Position numbers and translations under genes: made by a program. The notes beneath the pieces were generated by a model, which was given only the letters and a program-made list of their open reading frames with translations, did not search any database and was not told the origin of the DNA. From NCBI RefSeq assembly GCF_014207595.1, contig NZ_JACHGY010000001.1:992001-1056000 (forward strand): a stretch of 64,000 nt of DNA. Reading direction: 5' to 3'. This document shows, one piece after another, positions 8,630-15,724 of this stretch; position 1 is the stretch's first letter, and the number at the start of each line of letters is the position of its first letter. This DNA is from Algisphaera agarilytica. GTDB taxonomy: Bacteria > Planctomycetota > Phycisphaerae > Phycisphaerales > Phycisphaeraceae.

Positions 8630-9502
8630 TCAGTCGCCCAGAGCGGGCAGCTGGGCGGGGGTCGCCGGGGGCTGGGTGGCGATGATCTCGACGTCGAAGA
8701 CGAGCGTGGCGTTGGGGCCGCCGGGGCCACCCTGCATGCCGTAGGCGATCTCGCCGGGGATGAAGAGCTTGCCCTTCGAGCCGACGGGCATGAGCTGGAG
8801 GCCTTCGCCGAAGCCGGGGATGACGCCGTTGATCGGGAAGGTGGCGGGCTCGCCGCGGTCGTAGGACGAGTCGAAGACTTCGCCGCCGAGCAGTTGGCCT
8901 TTGTAGTGAACGGTCACACTGTCGCTGGGGCCGGGGAGCGGGCCGTCACCCTTTTCGGTGATGACATACTGCAGGCCGGACTCGGTGGTGGTCACGCCTT
9001 CGGCGTCTTTGTTCTCGGCGAAGAAGGCCTCGGCGGCGGCGTTGTTGGCTGCGAGCGCTTCCTGCTGCTCTTTGAGCGCGGCTTCCATCTGTTCCTGCTG
9101 CATCTTCTGGGAGTAGGTCTGCAGGAAGGCCATGGCCTGGTCCATGGTCATGCGGCCTTCGGCGTCAGTGTAGCTGGCAGTGATGGCTTCGGCCAGGACA
9201 GCGGGATCGATCTCCAGGCTGTCGTTCTTCATGCTGGTGCCGATGTTCAGGCCGATGGCGTAGCTGAGGCGTTCGAGGTCGCTGGCGAAGCCGTCGTCGG
9301 CCGCGGCTGCTGCCTCGGCGGCGGCTTCAACCGACGCGGCTTCGACTTGCTCGACCAGCTCCTCGGTCGCCTCGACGGCTTCCGCGGCGGCCTCGCCGGT
9401 CACCTCGGCCACGTCGGCGTCGTCCGCGTGAACAACCGCCCAAGGGCCAGCCATCACGCCGGCGGTCAGAGCAAACAAACAGGTCTTGGAAAATGAAGTC
9501 AC
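8630..9502 (-). CDS. Exported FKBP-type peptidyl-prolyl cis-trans isomerase
   Basis: 290 residues. A signal peptide (CLFALTAGVMAGPWAVVHADD) precedes an Ala/Glu-rich acidic linker, an FKBP_N dimerisation helix region (LSYAIGLNIGTSMKNDSLEI...), a Gln/Glu/Ala-rich coiled helix, and a C-terminal FKBP domain with the expected VTVHYKGQLLGGEVFDSSYDRGEP, VIPGFGEGLQLMPVGSK and IAYGMQGGPGGPNATLVFDVE. This is the FkpA/Mip layout. It should act as a periplasmic folding catalyst and chaperone dimer. The gene is monocistronic with its own terminator. Confidence 0.9.
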   Translation of the reverse strand: MTSFSKTCLFALTAGVMAGPWAVVHADDADVAEVTGEAAAEAVEATEELVEQVEAASVEAAAEAAAAADDGFASDLERLSYAIGLNIGTSMKNDSLEIDPAVLAEAITASYTDAEGRMTMDQAMAFLQTYSQKMQQEQMEAALKEQQEALAANNAAAEAFFAENKDAEGVTTTESGLQYVITEKGDGPLPGPSDSVTVHYKGQLLGGEVFDSSYDRGEPATFPINGVIPGFGEGLQLMPVGSKGKLFIPGEIAYGMQGGPGGPNATLVFDVEIIATQPPATPAQLPALGD

Positions 9503-9671
9503 AGGAAAAATCTCCGGGGGAGGGAAAAAGACACGCCGTGGACCGGCGTGGGGGGCATAGATGATACGCCACTTCGCCCCCGGGGTTCAGAGGCCCGGTT
9601 GGGCCCCGACCGGTGAATCCGCCTCACAAACCGTAACTGGCCGGATACACTACGCCTAGGAGTTTCCACCT

Positions 9672-10130
9672 ATGAGCAAGTTCGGCATCCCTCTGACCAC
9701 CATCGCCCTCGGCCTGGCCCTCGTCGGCCTGGGCATGTTGTCCCACTATCTGGCCGGGGCCGAGGCCAGCACCACCGCCCTCATCCCTAGTTTTGTGGGC
9801 GGCGGGTTCCTCATCATTGGGGGCATCTCGTTCAGCCCCAAGCTCCGCAAACACGCGATCCACGGCGCACTCGTCCTCGCGCTGCTGCTCGGCGCCATGA
9901 CCCTGTATATGGCGATCAAGGAACTTCTTAAGCCCGCTGAAGAAAGCTCGGCCCGCAAGCTCTTCGCGTTCGAAACCACCGCCGTGCTGTGTATCACCTA
10001 CATCGTCATCGGCGTCCGCTCGTTCATCCACGCCCGCAAGCTCCGCAAGCAGGCCGACAAAGCGATGAAAAAAGCCGAGAAGGCTGCGCCCCCGACACCG
10101 GCCGAGCCCGAAGCGCCCGCCGAGGGCTAA
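9672..10130 (+). CDS. Four-helix membrane protein of unknown function
   Basis: 152 residues with four hydrophobic segments (near 8-30, 38-55, 65-85 and 105-122), then a Lys/Ala-rich helix and a Pro/Ala/Glu-rich tail, both likely cytoplasmic. I do not recognise a named family. A good TACACT -10 box (9646-9651) and an AGGAG ribosome site precede the ATG. The SirB1-like gene starts 33 bases downstream, so the two may be cotranscribed. Confidence 0.7.
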   Translation: MSKFGIPLTTIALGLALVGLGMLSHYLAGAEASTTALIPSFVGGGFLIIGGISFSPKLRKHAIHGALVLALLLGAMTLYMAIKELLKPAEESSARKLFAFETTAVLCITYIVIGVRSFIHARKLRKQADKAMKKAEKAAPPTPAEPEAPAEG

Positions 10131-10162
10131 GCCCGCCGCCCCTGTCCGTCTGAACCTTTTGT

Positions 10163-10879
10163 ATGAACCCTTCCGAACCCACCCCGCTGCACTGCCGGCC
10201 CCAGGCCTTCGAGACCTTGGCCGAGGAACTCGACGCGATCGACACGACGCGTGGGCTGGTGCGTTGCGCGGTGGCCGTGTCGATGCATCAATTGGAAGAG
10301 GCAAGCCCCGACGACGTCGAGGGTGAGATCGTCACGCTGGCCACCTCGATCAGCGACCGGGTTAACTCCGATCAGCCCCAGGCGCTGCTCGCCCACACCC
10401 ACGCGGTGCTGTTCGAAGAGGCCCGCTTCACCGGCAACACGTCCGACTACTACCACCCCGACAACAGCTACCTGCCCCGCGTGTTAGAGACCCGCCAGGG
10501 CCTGCCGATCACGCTCGTGATGGTGTACAAGGCGGTGCTCGAAACCGTCGGCGTGCGCGTCCTGGGCATCAACGCCCCGGGCCACTTCCTCGCCGGGGTC
10601 AGCGACCTGCCCGAAAACGAGAAGCCCGGCACGCCCAAGCTGCTGATCGATCCGTTCCACGGCGGGAAGATGCTCAACCGCGAAGAAGCCTTCACCCGCA
10701 TCGAAGAAATCGCCGGCGGCAGCGTCCTCCGCGACGACTCGCTGCTCCGCCCCGCCACCCACACCGAGTGGCTCATCCGCCTGATCCAGAACCTGGTCAC
10801 CGCGTTCGACAAGCTCGACCAACGCGACGACATGGCCGCCATGCTGGAGATGCGGGCGCTGGTTGAATCGATCCGCTAA
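10163..10879 (+). CDS. SirB1-family transglutaminase-like protein
   Basis: 238 residues. The conserved core YYHPDNSYLPRVLETRQGLPITLVMVYKAVLE followed by LGINAPGHFLAGV is the SirB1 (DUF transglut_core2) signature. These proteins have a transglutaminase-like fold, usually without the catalytic Cys, and their biochemical role is not settled. Here the usual Cys position is occupied by Thr (GLPITLVM), so a non-catalytic binding role is likely. ATG at 10163 is preceded by a short spacer and no clear ribosome site. Confidence 0.8.
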   Translation: MNPSEPTPLHCRPQAFETLAEELDAIDTTRGLVRCAVAVSMHQLEEASPDDVEGEIVTLATSISDRVNSDQPQALLAHTHAVLFEEARFTGNTSDYYHPDNSYLPRVLETRQGLPITLVMVYKAVLETVGVRVLGINAPGHFLAGVSDLPENEKPGTPKLLIDPFHGGKMLNREEAFTRIEEIAGGSVLRDDSLLRPATHTEWLIRLIQNLVTAFDKLDQRDDMAAMLEMRALVESIR

Positions 10880-10956
10880 CACCGTTGGCGTTTGAACGGT
10901 TACGTAGCGACCGTAAACAACCACCCGATTAATTCACCCTACTGGATTACCCCCAA

Positions 10957-10994
10957 CAAAAAGCCCGCGGGGCTTGGGCAAGCGATCCGCGGGC
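10957..10994 (-). terminator. Intrinsic terminator facing the minus strand, with no gene upstream
   Basis: GCCCGCGG (10963-10970) pairs with CCGCGGGC (10987-10994). Read on the minus strand the stem is followed by five T residues, the layout of an intrinsic terminator. No minus-strand coding gene ends here, so it may end an unannotated transcript. It could also act weakly for the plus-strand gene ending at 10879. Confidence 0.6.
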
Positions 10995-11099
10995 CTGAGG
11001 GGGTGGCAAACTAGCGTTGGATAGTAGGCTTCCTCCATACAACCCCGCCTGGTCCGAGACTATTTCCCGCCACGAAAAAAATTTCGCAATCCCCGGGGC

Positions 11100-11105
11100 T
11101 ACACT
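11100..11105 (+). promoter_or_regulatory. -10 box TACACT, probably leaderless
   Basis: TACACT ends six bases before the ATG at 11112; no Shine-Dalgarno sequence. Confidence 0.45.
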
Positions 11106-11111
11106 TTCGCC

Positions 11112-11495
11112 ATGAATCCCACCACCCAACTCACCCACGTCGCCCTGGTCGGCCACTGCGGCTTCGACAGCTCCTCGTTGACCCGGCTGGCCAAGTCCGC
11201 CCTGCCCGATGCGAAGATCGTTGCGGTCAACAGCCAGAGCGCCCTGGACGAGGTCGCCCACGCCCAGAGTCTGCTGCTGATCAACCGTGTGCTCGACGGC
11301 CGGTTTGATGCCGGGTCCAGCCTCGCCATGATCCAGCAGCTCGCCCAGCGCGACGACTCCCCGGCCATGATGCTCGTATCGAACTACCCCGACGCCCAAG
11401 CCGAGGCCGAGGCCGCCGGGGCGCTGCCGGGCTTCGGCAAGAGTGACCTGGGCAAACCCGAAACCGCTCAACGGCTGCGCAACGCCGGCGGTTGA
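11112..11495 (+). CDS. Receiver-like small protein, function unknown
   Basis: 127 residues with alternating strands and helices (HVALVGHCGFDSSSLTRL, AKIVAVNS, SLLLINRVLDGRF, PAMMLVSNY), compatible with a degenerate response-regulator receiver fold. The phospho-acceptor Asp and Lys of true receivers are not obvious, although LINRVLDG occupies the equivalent of the Asp strand. I recall similar proteins in planctomycetes but cannot name a function. Transcription probably starts at the start codon. A palindromic repeat follows the gene. Confidence 0.65.
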   Translation: MNPTTQLTHVALVGHCGFDSSSLTRLAKSALPDAKIVAVNSQSALDEVAHAQSLLLINRVLDGRFDAGSSLAMIQQLAQRDDSPAMMLVSNYPDAQAEAEAAGALPGFGKSDLGKPETAQRLRNAGG

Positions 11496-11525
11496 TCTTT
11501 CGCGGCCAAGTGCATTGGCCTTACC

Positions 11526-11639
11526 CCCTCTCCCCCCGGTAGAGGGCTGGGGTGAGGGCGGTCAAAAGTTCTTGTGCTTGGGGCGGACTCATGCAACACG
11601 CAAGTGCCCTCACCCTAACCCTCTCCCGAGGGGAGAGGG
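11526..11639. repeat. Interspersed inverted repeat, family C (CCCTCACCCTAACCCTCTCC)
   Basis: The left arm (11526-11559) carries CCCTCTCCCCCCGG...GGGGTGAGGGC; the right arm (11604-11639) carries the inverse, GCCCTCACCCTAACCCTCTCCC. Each arm can fold by itself and the two can pair with each other. A second copy lies at 46837-46953. The core word is known from many unrelated bacterial genomes. Confidence 0.85.
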
Positions 11640-11680
11640 AACCGAACCCCCTCACTCCTCACTCCTCGCGCCTCACCCCG

Positions 11681-11686
11681 TAAACT
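11681..11686 (+). promoter_or_regulatory. -10 box TAAACT close to the zincin start
   Basis: TAAACT ends nine bases before the ATG at 11696; the leader would be two or three bases long. Confidence 0.4.
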
Positions 11687-11695
11687 ATCTGACGC

Positions 11696-12739
11696 ATGCC
11701 GCGTCCGACCCCAGCCAAATCCGCTGCATCTCTGAGCCGGCTCAGCGACGCTGATCTCCTGGACCTGCGGTTCTGTGATCTCAAGCTCACCATCCAACCG
11801 CCGCTCGCCAAGCGTATCGATCGGCTGTACGCCGACCTGGCCGAGAAGGGGCTGCCCCACTTCCGCCCCCACTGCTGGCTGAGCTCGGAGTGGTTCAGCC
11901 CCGATGGTGTGCCGGGCATCGCGATCCCGTTCTACCTCGCCCACCCCCGGCTCGCCAAGCTCGAGAAGTCGCAGATGCTCAGCGTCGAAGGCGGCAACGA
12001 AAAAGACTGTCTGCGCATCCTCCGGCACGAAGCGGGCCACTGCATCGACACCGCCTACCGCCTGCACCGCCGCAAGCGTTGGCGTGAATTGTTCGGCAGC
12101 TTCGCCGCGCCTTACCCCGACACCTACAAGCCCCGTCCGAACTCGCGCAAGTTCGTCACCCACCTCGACGGCTGGTACGCCCAGGCCCACCCCGCCGAGG
12201 ACTTCGCCGAGACGTTCGCCGTTTGGCTCCAGCCCCGCTCGCGGTGGAAGAGCCAGTACCGCGGTTGGCCGGCGTTGCAAAAGCTCGAATACGTCGACCA
12301 ACTCATGGCCGAGATCGCCGCCTCGCCCAGCCCGGCGCCGGTCCGTAGCCGCAAACAGATCGAGTCGATCCGCAACGACAAACGCACCCTCCGCGAGCAC
12401 TACCGCCAAAAGAAGCTGCAGTACGCCGACGCGTTCCCCGAGTTTTTCGATGCCGACCTGCGCAAGATCTTTTCGGACGACAAACGCTTCGCCCACCGCC
12501 CCACCGCAGCGAGCTTCCTGCGTCGCGTCCAACCGGAACTGCGCGACACCGTCGCCCGCTGGACCGGCACCCACGCCTACACCATCGACCAGGTCCTCCG
12601 CGACATGATCGACCGCTGCAAGGAACTGCACCTGCGCCTGGCCGTCCCCGAATCCAAAGCACGCAGCGAAGCGACCATGATGGTCACCGTCCAAACCATG
12701 AACTACATGCTCTCGGGGCACCACCCCGTGGCGTTATAA
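11696..12739 (+). CDS. Putative zinc metallopeptidase (HExxH, Peptidase_Mx-like)
   Basis: 347 residues, no signal peptide. His111-Glu112-Ala-Gly-His115 in RILRHEAGHCIDTAYRLHRRKRW is a zincin motif, and EDFAETFAVWL about 60 residues later supplies a plausible third ligand and the family's Glu. The pattern matches the family called putative zinc-binding metallo-peptidase, whose members are conserved in planctomycetes and of unknown substrate. The downstream boundary is occupied by the GxxExxY element four bases after the stop codon. Confidence 0.75.
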   Translation: MPRPTPAKSAASLSRLSDADLLDLRFCDLKLTIQPPLAKRIDRLYADLAEKGLPHFRPHCWLSSEWFSPDGVPGIAIPFYLAHPRLAKLEKSQMLSVEGGNEKDCLRILRHEAGHCIDTAYRLHRRKRWRELFGSFAAPYPDTYKPRPNSRKFVTHLDGWYAQAHPAEDFAETFAVWLQPRSRWKSQYRGWPALQKLEYVDQLMAEIAASPSPAPVRSRKQIESIRNDKRTLREHYRQKKLQYADAFPEFFDADLRKIFSDDKRFAHRPTAASFLRRVQPELRDTVARWTGTHAYTIDQVLRDMIDRCKELHLRLAVPESKARSEATMMVTVQTMNYMLSGHHPVAL

Positions 12740-12742
12740 AGT

Positions 12743-13227
12743 TGAACCGCGAAGGCGTGGAGGGCGCGAAGCAAGGCAATAAGACATGGGATTAGATCAA
12801 GGCAAGCAGATTGAATCGCTGGCTCATGAAGTAGTGGGTGCTGCGATCGAAGTGCATCGGCACATCGGACCCGGTCAGCTTGAATCGACTTATCACCGTG
12901 CGATTGAAATCGAACTCGGATTACGCGACATCCCATTCAAATCAGAGGTGGCTACGCCAATCACATACAAAGACCATCCGATTGGCGATGGACGGATCGA
13001 CGTGTTGATAGGCGATAACGAAATCTTGCTCGAACTGAAAGCGGTCGATCAGCTCGCCCCGATCCACGAAGCTCAAATCATCGCCTACCTCAAAAACACG
13101 GGCTGCCCGCTCGGATTTCTCATCAATTTCAATGTCCCGTTACTCAAAGAAGGTTTACGCCGCTTCGCCAATACACGAAACTCTTCCTAACTGCCTTTCT
13201 TCGCGCTCTCCGCGCCTTCGCGGTTCA
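12743..13227. mobile_element. Compact 485-bp element: GxxExxY gene flanked by 36-bp inverted repeats
   Basis: The left end (12743-12778) and the right end (13192-13227) are inverted repeats matching at 33 of 36 positions with no gaps; both contain AACCGCGAAGGCG. They hug the gene: seven bases separate the left repeat from the ATG and one base separates the stop codon from the right repeat. The interior is visibly lower in G+C than both neighbours. No transposase is inside, so movement would need help in trans or another mechanism. I see no obvious target-site duplication. Confidence 0.75.
12786..13190 (+). CDS. GxxExxY protein (PD-(D/E)XK nuclease superfamily)
   Basis: 134 residues. GPGQLESTYHRAIEIEL contains the eponymous GxxExxY motif; RIDVLIGDNEILLELKAVDQL matches the D...ExK core of PD-(D/E)XK enzymes (Asp in RIDVL, Glu and Lys in LELKA). 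The family is widespread and occurs sporadically, often in several copies per genome, and its role is not known; a nuclease or mobility function is an inference from the fold. Codon use and base composition differ from neighbours, consistent with transfer. It lies inside the inverted-repeat element described separately. Confidence 0.88.
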   Translation: MGLDQGKQIESLAHEVVGAAIEVHRHIGPGQLESTYHRAIEIELGLRDIPFKSEVATPITYKDHPIGDGRIDVLIGDNEILLELKAVDQLAPIHEAQIIAYLKNTGCPLGFLINFNVPLLKEGLRRFANTRNSS

Positions 13228-13234
13228 CGCCCTC

Positions 13235-14272
13235 ATGAAAAAACGCCTCCGCATCCTGCTGCTCTGCCACGAGAGCCTGATCCCGCCCGACACGGTCGAG
13301 GGGATCAGCGACGCGGAGGTTGCGCCTTACAAAACCGAATTCGATGTCATGGCCACGCTCCGCGAGATGGGCCACACCGTTTGGCCGATCGGCATCGGGT
13401 CGGACCTGGCGGTCATCAAAAACGCCGTCGACCACCTCAAACCCGACATCGCGTTCAACCTGCTCGAAGAGTTTGCGGGTGTCGGGGTCTACGACGCCCA
13501 CGTCGCGTCGTACCTCGAGATGATCCGGCTGCCCTACACCGGCTGCAACCCACGCGGCCTCATGCTCGCGCACAACAAAGCCGTGTCCAAGATGATCTGC
13601 CGGTACCACCGCATCCCCGTGCCGGCGTTCCACGTCTTCCCCGTCGGGCGGTCCTCGGCCAAGCTCCGCCGGCCCAAACGCCTCGAGTTCCCACTCATCG
13701 TCAAGTCGCTTACCGAGGAAGGCAGCGTCGGCATCTCCCAAGCCTCGGTCGTGCACGACGAAGAAAAACTCGCTGAGCGTGTCGCCTTCATCCACCGCCA
13801 GCTCCGCACCGATGCGCTGGTCGAGCACTACATCGACGGCCGGGAGGTCTACGTCGGCGTCCTGGGCAACGACCGCCTGCAAACCCTGCCGCCCTGGGAA
13901 GTCCACTTCAAAGACCTGCGCGAGGGTGCGCCCAAGATCGCCACCAGCAAGGTGAAGTGGGACGAGAACTACCAAAAGAAAATCGGCCTCACCACCGAAC
14001 ACGCCAAGGACCTGCCCGGCAACCTCGAAACCACCCTCCCCAAACTCGCCAAACGCGTCTACCGCGCCCTGCAACTCTCCGGCTACGCCCGCATGGACTT
14101 CCGCCTCACCGACGACGGCCGGGCCTTCCTCCTCGAAGCCAACCCGAATCCCCAACTCATGTACGGCGAAGACTTCGCAGAATCCGCCGAGTTCGTGGGA
14201 ATCCAATACGAAGCCCTGCTGCAAAAACTCCTGAGCCTTGGGATGCGGTATCGCTTAGTCGGGCAAGCTTGA
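13235..14272 (+). CDS. ATP-grasp ligase, D-alanine-D-alanine ligase-like
   Basis: 345 residues with the Ddl order: N-terminal Rossmann-like domain, YTGCNPRGLMLAHNKAVSKMI entry to the ATP-grasp fold, the ATP-binding FPLIVKSLTEEGSVGIS segment, EHYIDGREVYVGVLGN, and the metal-binding RMDFRLTDDGRAFLLEANPNP end. It may join two amino acids or similar carboxylate and amine substrates. Planctomycetes carry several such paralogues, so it need not be the peptidoglycan Ddl, and I leave the symbol empty. The start lies seven bases after the right end of the GxxExxY element, so the native promoter may have been displaced. Confidence 0.82.
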   Translation: MKKRLRILLLCHESLIPPDTVEGISDAEVAPYKTEFDVMATLREMGHTVWPIGIGSDLAVIKNAVDHLKPDIAFNLLEEFAGVGVYDAHVASYLEMIRLPYTGCNPRGLMLAHNKAVSKMICRYHRIPVPAFHVFPVGRSSAKLRRPKRLEFPLIVKSLTEEGSVGISQASVVHDEEKLAERVAFIHRQLRTDALVEHYIDGREVYVGVLGNDRLQTLPPWEVHFKDLREGAPKIATSKVKWDENYQKKIGLTTEHAKDLPGNLETTLPKLAKRVYRALQLSGYARMDFRLTDDGRAFLLEANPNPQLMYGEDFAESAEFVGIQYEALLQKLLSLGMRYRLVGQA

Positions 14273-14302
14273 GAAGTTGATTGCATGGGTTTTCCGAGGC
14301 AA

Positions 14303-14450
14303 GCGCCTGCGCGGCGAGCGGCAGGGGCTCTGCCCCTGCACCCCGAGAAGACGAAAACGCGGGACGCTTCGCGTCGCCCGCTAAACATTGCGTGAATGCC
14401 TTGGGGGGTGTCGGGGGTGAAACCCCTGACCGCTTGCCGCGCAGGCGACG
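14303..14450. repeat. Long imperfect palindromic element with nested hairpin
   Basis: The arms at 14303-14344 and 14404-14450 share GCCTGCGCGGC, AGCGG, AGGGG and CCCC blocks in inverted order. In the middle (14360-14386) sits a half-copy of family E. The left arm also contains a short self-hairpin, GCAGGGGCTCTGCCCCTGC. It occupies nearly the whole gap between the ligase and the DUF1232 gene. MITE-like structure is an inference. Confidence 0.65.
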
Positions 14451-14470
14451 GCGATCCAACCCATTCCCGA

Positions 14471-14476
14471 TACACT
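14471..14476 (+). promoter_or_regulatory. -10 box TACACT, probably leaderless
   Basis: TACACT ends seven bases before the ATG at 14484; no Shine-Dalgarno sequence. Confidence 0.45.
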
Positions 14477-14483
14477 TCAACCT

Positions 14484-14759
14484 ATGGGACTTCTGCGGAA
14501 AATCGGACCGCTTGGGCGTGCTCTCGCGTTTTGGCGGATCCTGCGCGACAAGTCTGTGCCGTGGTGGGGCAAGGTCACGTTTATCGCGGCGTCGCTGGGG
14601 TATATCGCGAGTCCGATCGACATGATGCCGGATTTCCTGCTGGGCATCGGCTGGCTGGACGACCTGATTGTTCTGCCGATCTTCGCGTGGTTCTTCGGGA
14701 AAAAGCTGCCCGAGTGGCAATGCCAATGGGGCATGCGTGATGACGAACCCGAGCGGTGA
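14484..14759 (+). CDS. DUF1232/YkvA-like small membrane protein
   Basis: 91 residues. The core LGYIASPIDMMPDFLLGIGWLDDLIVLPIFAWFF is the DUF1232 signature (SPID-x-x-PD-F), found in YkvA-type membrane proteins of unknown function. Two hydrophobic helices flank the motif. Convergent with the lactonase gene, with a six-base gap between stop codons, so no room remains for a terminator other than the genes' own ends. Confidence 0.85.
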   Translation: MGLLRKIGPLGRALAFWRILRDKSVPWWGKVTFIAASLGYIASPIDMMPDFLLGIGWLDDLIVLPIFAWFFGKKLPEWQCQWGMRDDEPER

Positions 14760-14765
14760 TCGAGT

Positions 14766-15701
14766 TCACTTGCCGGTGTTGAGCACCACGCGTTTCAGAC
14801 TCTTTTCCGCGGTGACGTAGAGCGTCTTGCCGTCCGCGCCGAACACGCAGTTGGTCGTCTGCGGGCCGGTCTCGATGAAGCCGAGGCGTTCGCCTTCCGG
14901 TGAGAGGATCAGCACGCCCTCGTTGTAGATCGTGGTGTAGATGCGGCCGAGGTGGTCGACGGTCATGCCGTCGGGGCCTTTTTCATAATCGCCGAGATCG
15001 TTGAGCACCCAGCCTTCGCCGACCTGGCCGGGCTCGAGAATCGGGTAGGCCCAGATCTTCTTGTCGCCGTTGTCAGCCACGTAGAGCGTTTTGAAGTCGG
15101 GCGAGATGCCGATGCCGTTGGGGCGGACGAGGTTGTCGACGACACGGGTGACGGCATACTGCTCTTGAACACCGCTGTCGGTTAAGGCGAAGACCGCTTC
15201 GCTCGGAAGTTCCAGGCCATCGCGGTTTCCGTATCGGGGGTCCGTGAAATAAATGGCATCGGTCGAGAAGGCCAGATCGTTGGGGCTGTTTAAACGATTC
15301 TCGCCGTAGTGGGTGATCTGATGAGTGGCGGGAGGCGCATCGATTTGCCAAGGGGTGTCGGGTTTCGGGCCGCCGGTGTAAATATCAACGCTCCGGTTTT
15401 TTCCGGCGCAGGCGTAGAGATAGCCGCCAATAAACATCAACCCGTTCGCCCCGCCCGAGTCGCCGGTGAAGAGCGTGGTCTCGCCGGTCTCCGGGTCGTA
15501 GCGGTGGATATTGTTGTTGGGGATGTCGGTGAAGTAGATCGAGCCGTCGGGGGCGAGGGCGGGGCCTTCGGTGAATTTGTAGCCGCCGTCGGAGACGATC
15601 TCGGCCACCGCGCCCGCGGGGATGATCGACGTGTCGTCCGCCGCCGCGTTACTCAAGACACCGAACCACGCCAGAACCGCTACGAGGGGGAGAATCTTCA
15701 T
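14766..15701 (-). CDS. Exported SMP-30/gluconolactonase-like six-bladed propeller
   Basis: 311 residues with a signal peptide (MKILPLVAVLAWFGVLSNAAA). The propeller carries the SMP-30 metal ligands: Glu in FTEGPALAPDG, Asn in LNSPNDLAF, Asn in RPNGIGISPD and Asp in GPDGMTVD. The expected reaction is hydrolysis of a sugar lactone, and the location is periplasmic or extracellular. I chose ATG at 15701 because TACGCT lies six bases upstream and the signal peptide fits; ATG at 15707 adds two residues. It is divergent from the Gfo/Idh gene across a 23-base gap, which suggests coregulation in sugar catabolism. Confidence 0.85.
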   Translation of the reverse strand: MKILPLVAVLAWFGVLSNAAADDTSIIPAGAVAEIVSDGGYKFTEGPALAPDGSIYFTDIPNNNIHRYDPETGETTLFTGDSGGANGLMFIGGYLYACAGKNRSVDIYTGGPKPDTPWQIDAPPATHQITHYGENRLNSPNDLAFSTDAIYFTDPRYGNRDGLELPSEAVFALTDSGVQEQYAVTRVVDNLVRPNGIGISPDFKTLYVADNGDKKIWAYPILEPGQVGEGWVLNDLGDYEKGPDGMTVDHLGRIYTTIYNEGVLILSPEGERLGFIETGPQTTNCVFGADGKTLYVTAEKSLKRVVLNTGK

Positions 15702-15707
15702 GGGCAT

Positions 15708-15717
15708 AGCGTACACT
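15708..15717. promoter_or_regulatory. Overlapping divergent -10 boxes (TACACT plus strand, TACGCT minus strand)
   Basis: TACACT (15712-15717) ends seven bases before the plus-strand ATG at 15725, and TACGCT on the minus strand (15713-15708) ends six bases before the minus-strand ATG at 15701. The two boxes overlap, so only one promoter could be occupied at a time. Confidence 0.4.
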
Positions 15718-15724
15718 CTCGGCC

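Noticed and set aside
10957-11070. Candidate RNA considered as the SRP RNA
   Set aside because: It lacks the GGAAGGAAGCA-type tetraloop region and does not fold like SRP RNA by eye.
11615-12724. Minus-strand frame of 369 codons antisense to the zincin gene
   Set aside because: It starts and ends in arbitrary places and has no motif; the plus frame has HEAGH and a plausible promoter.
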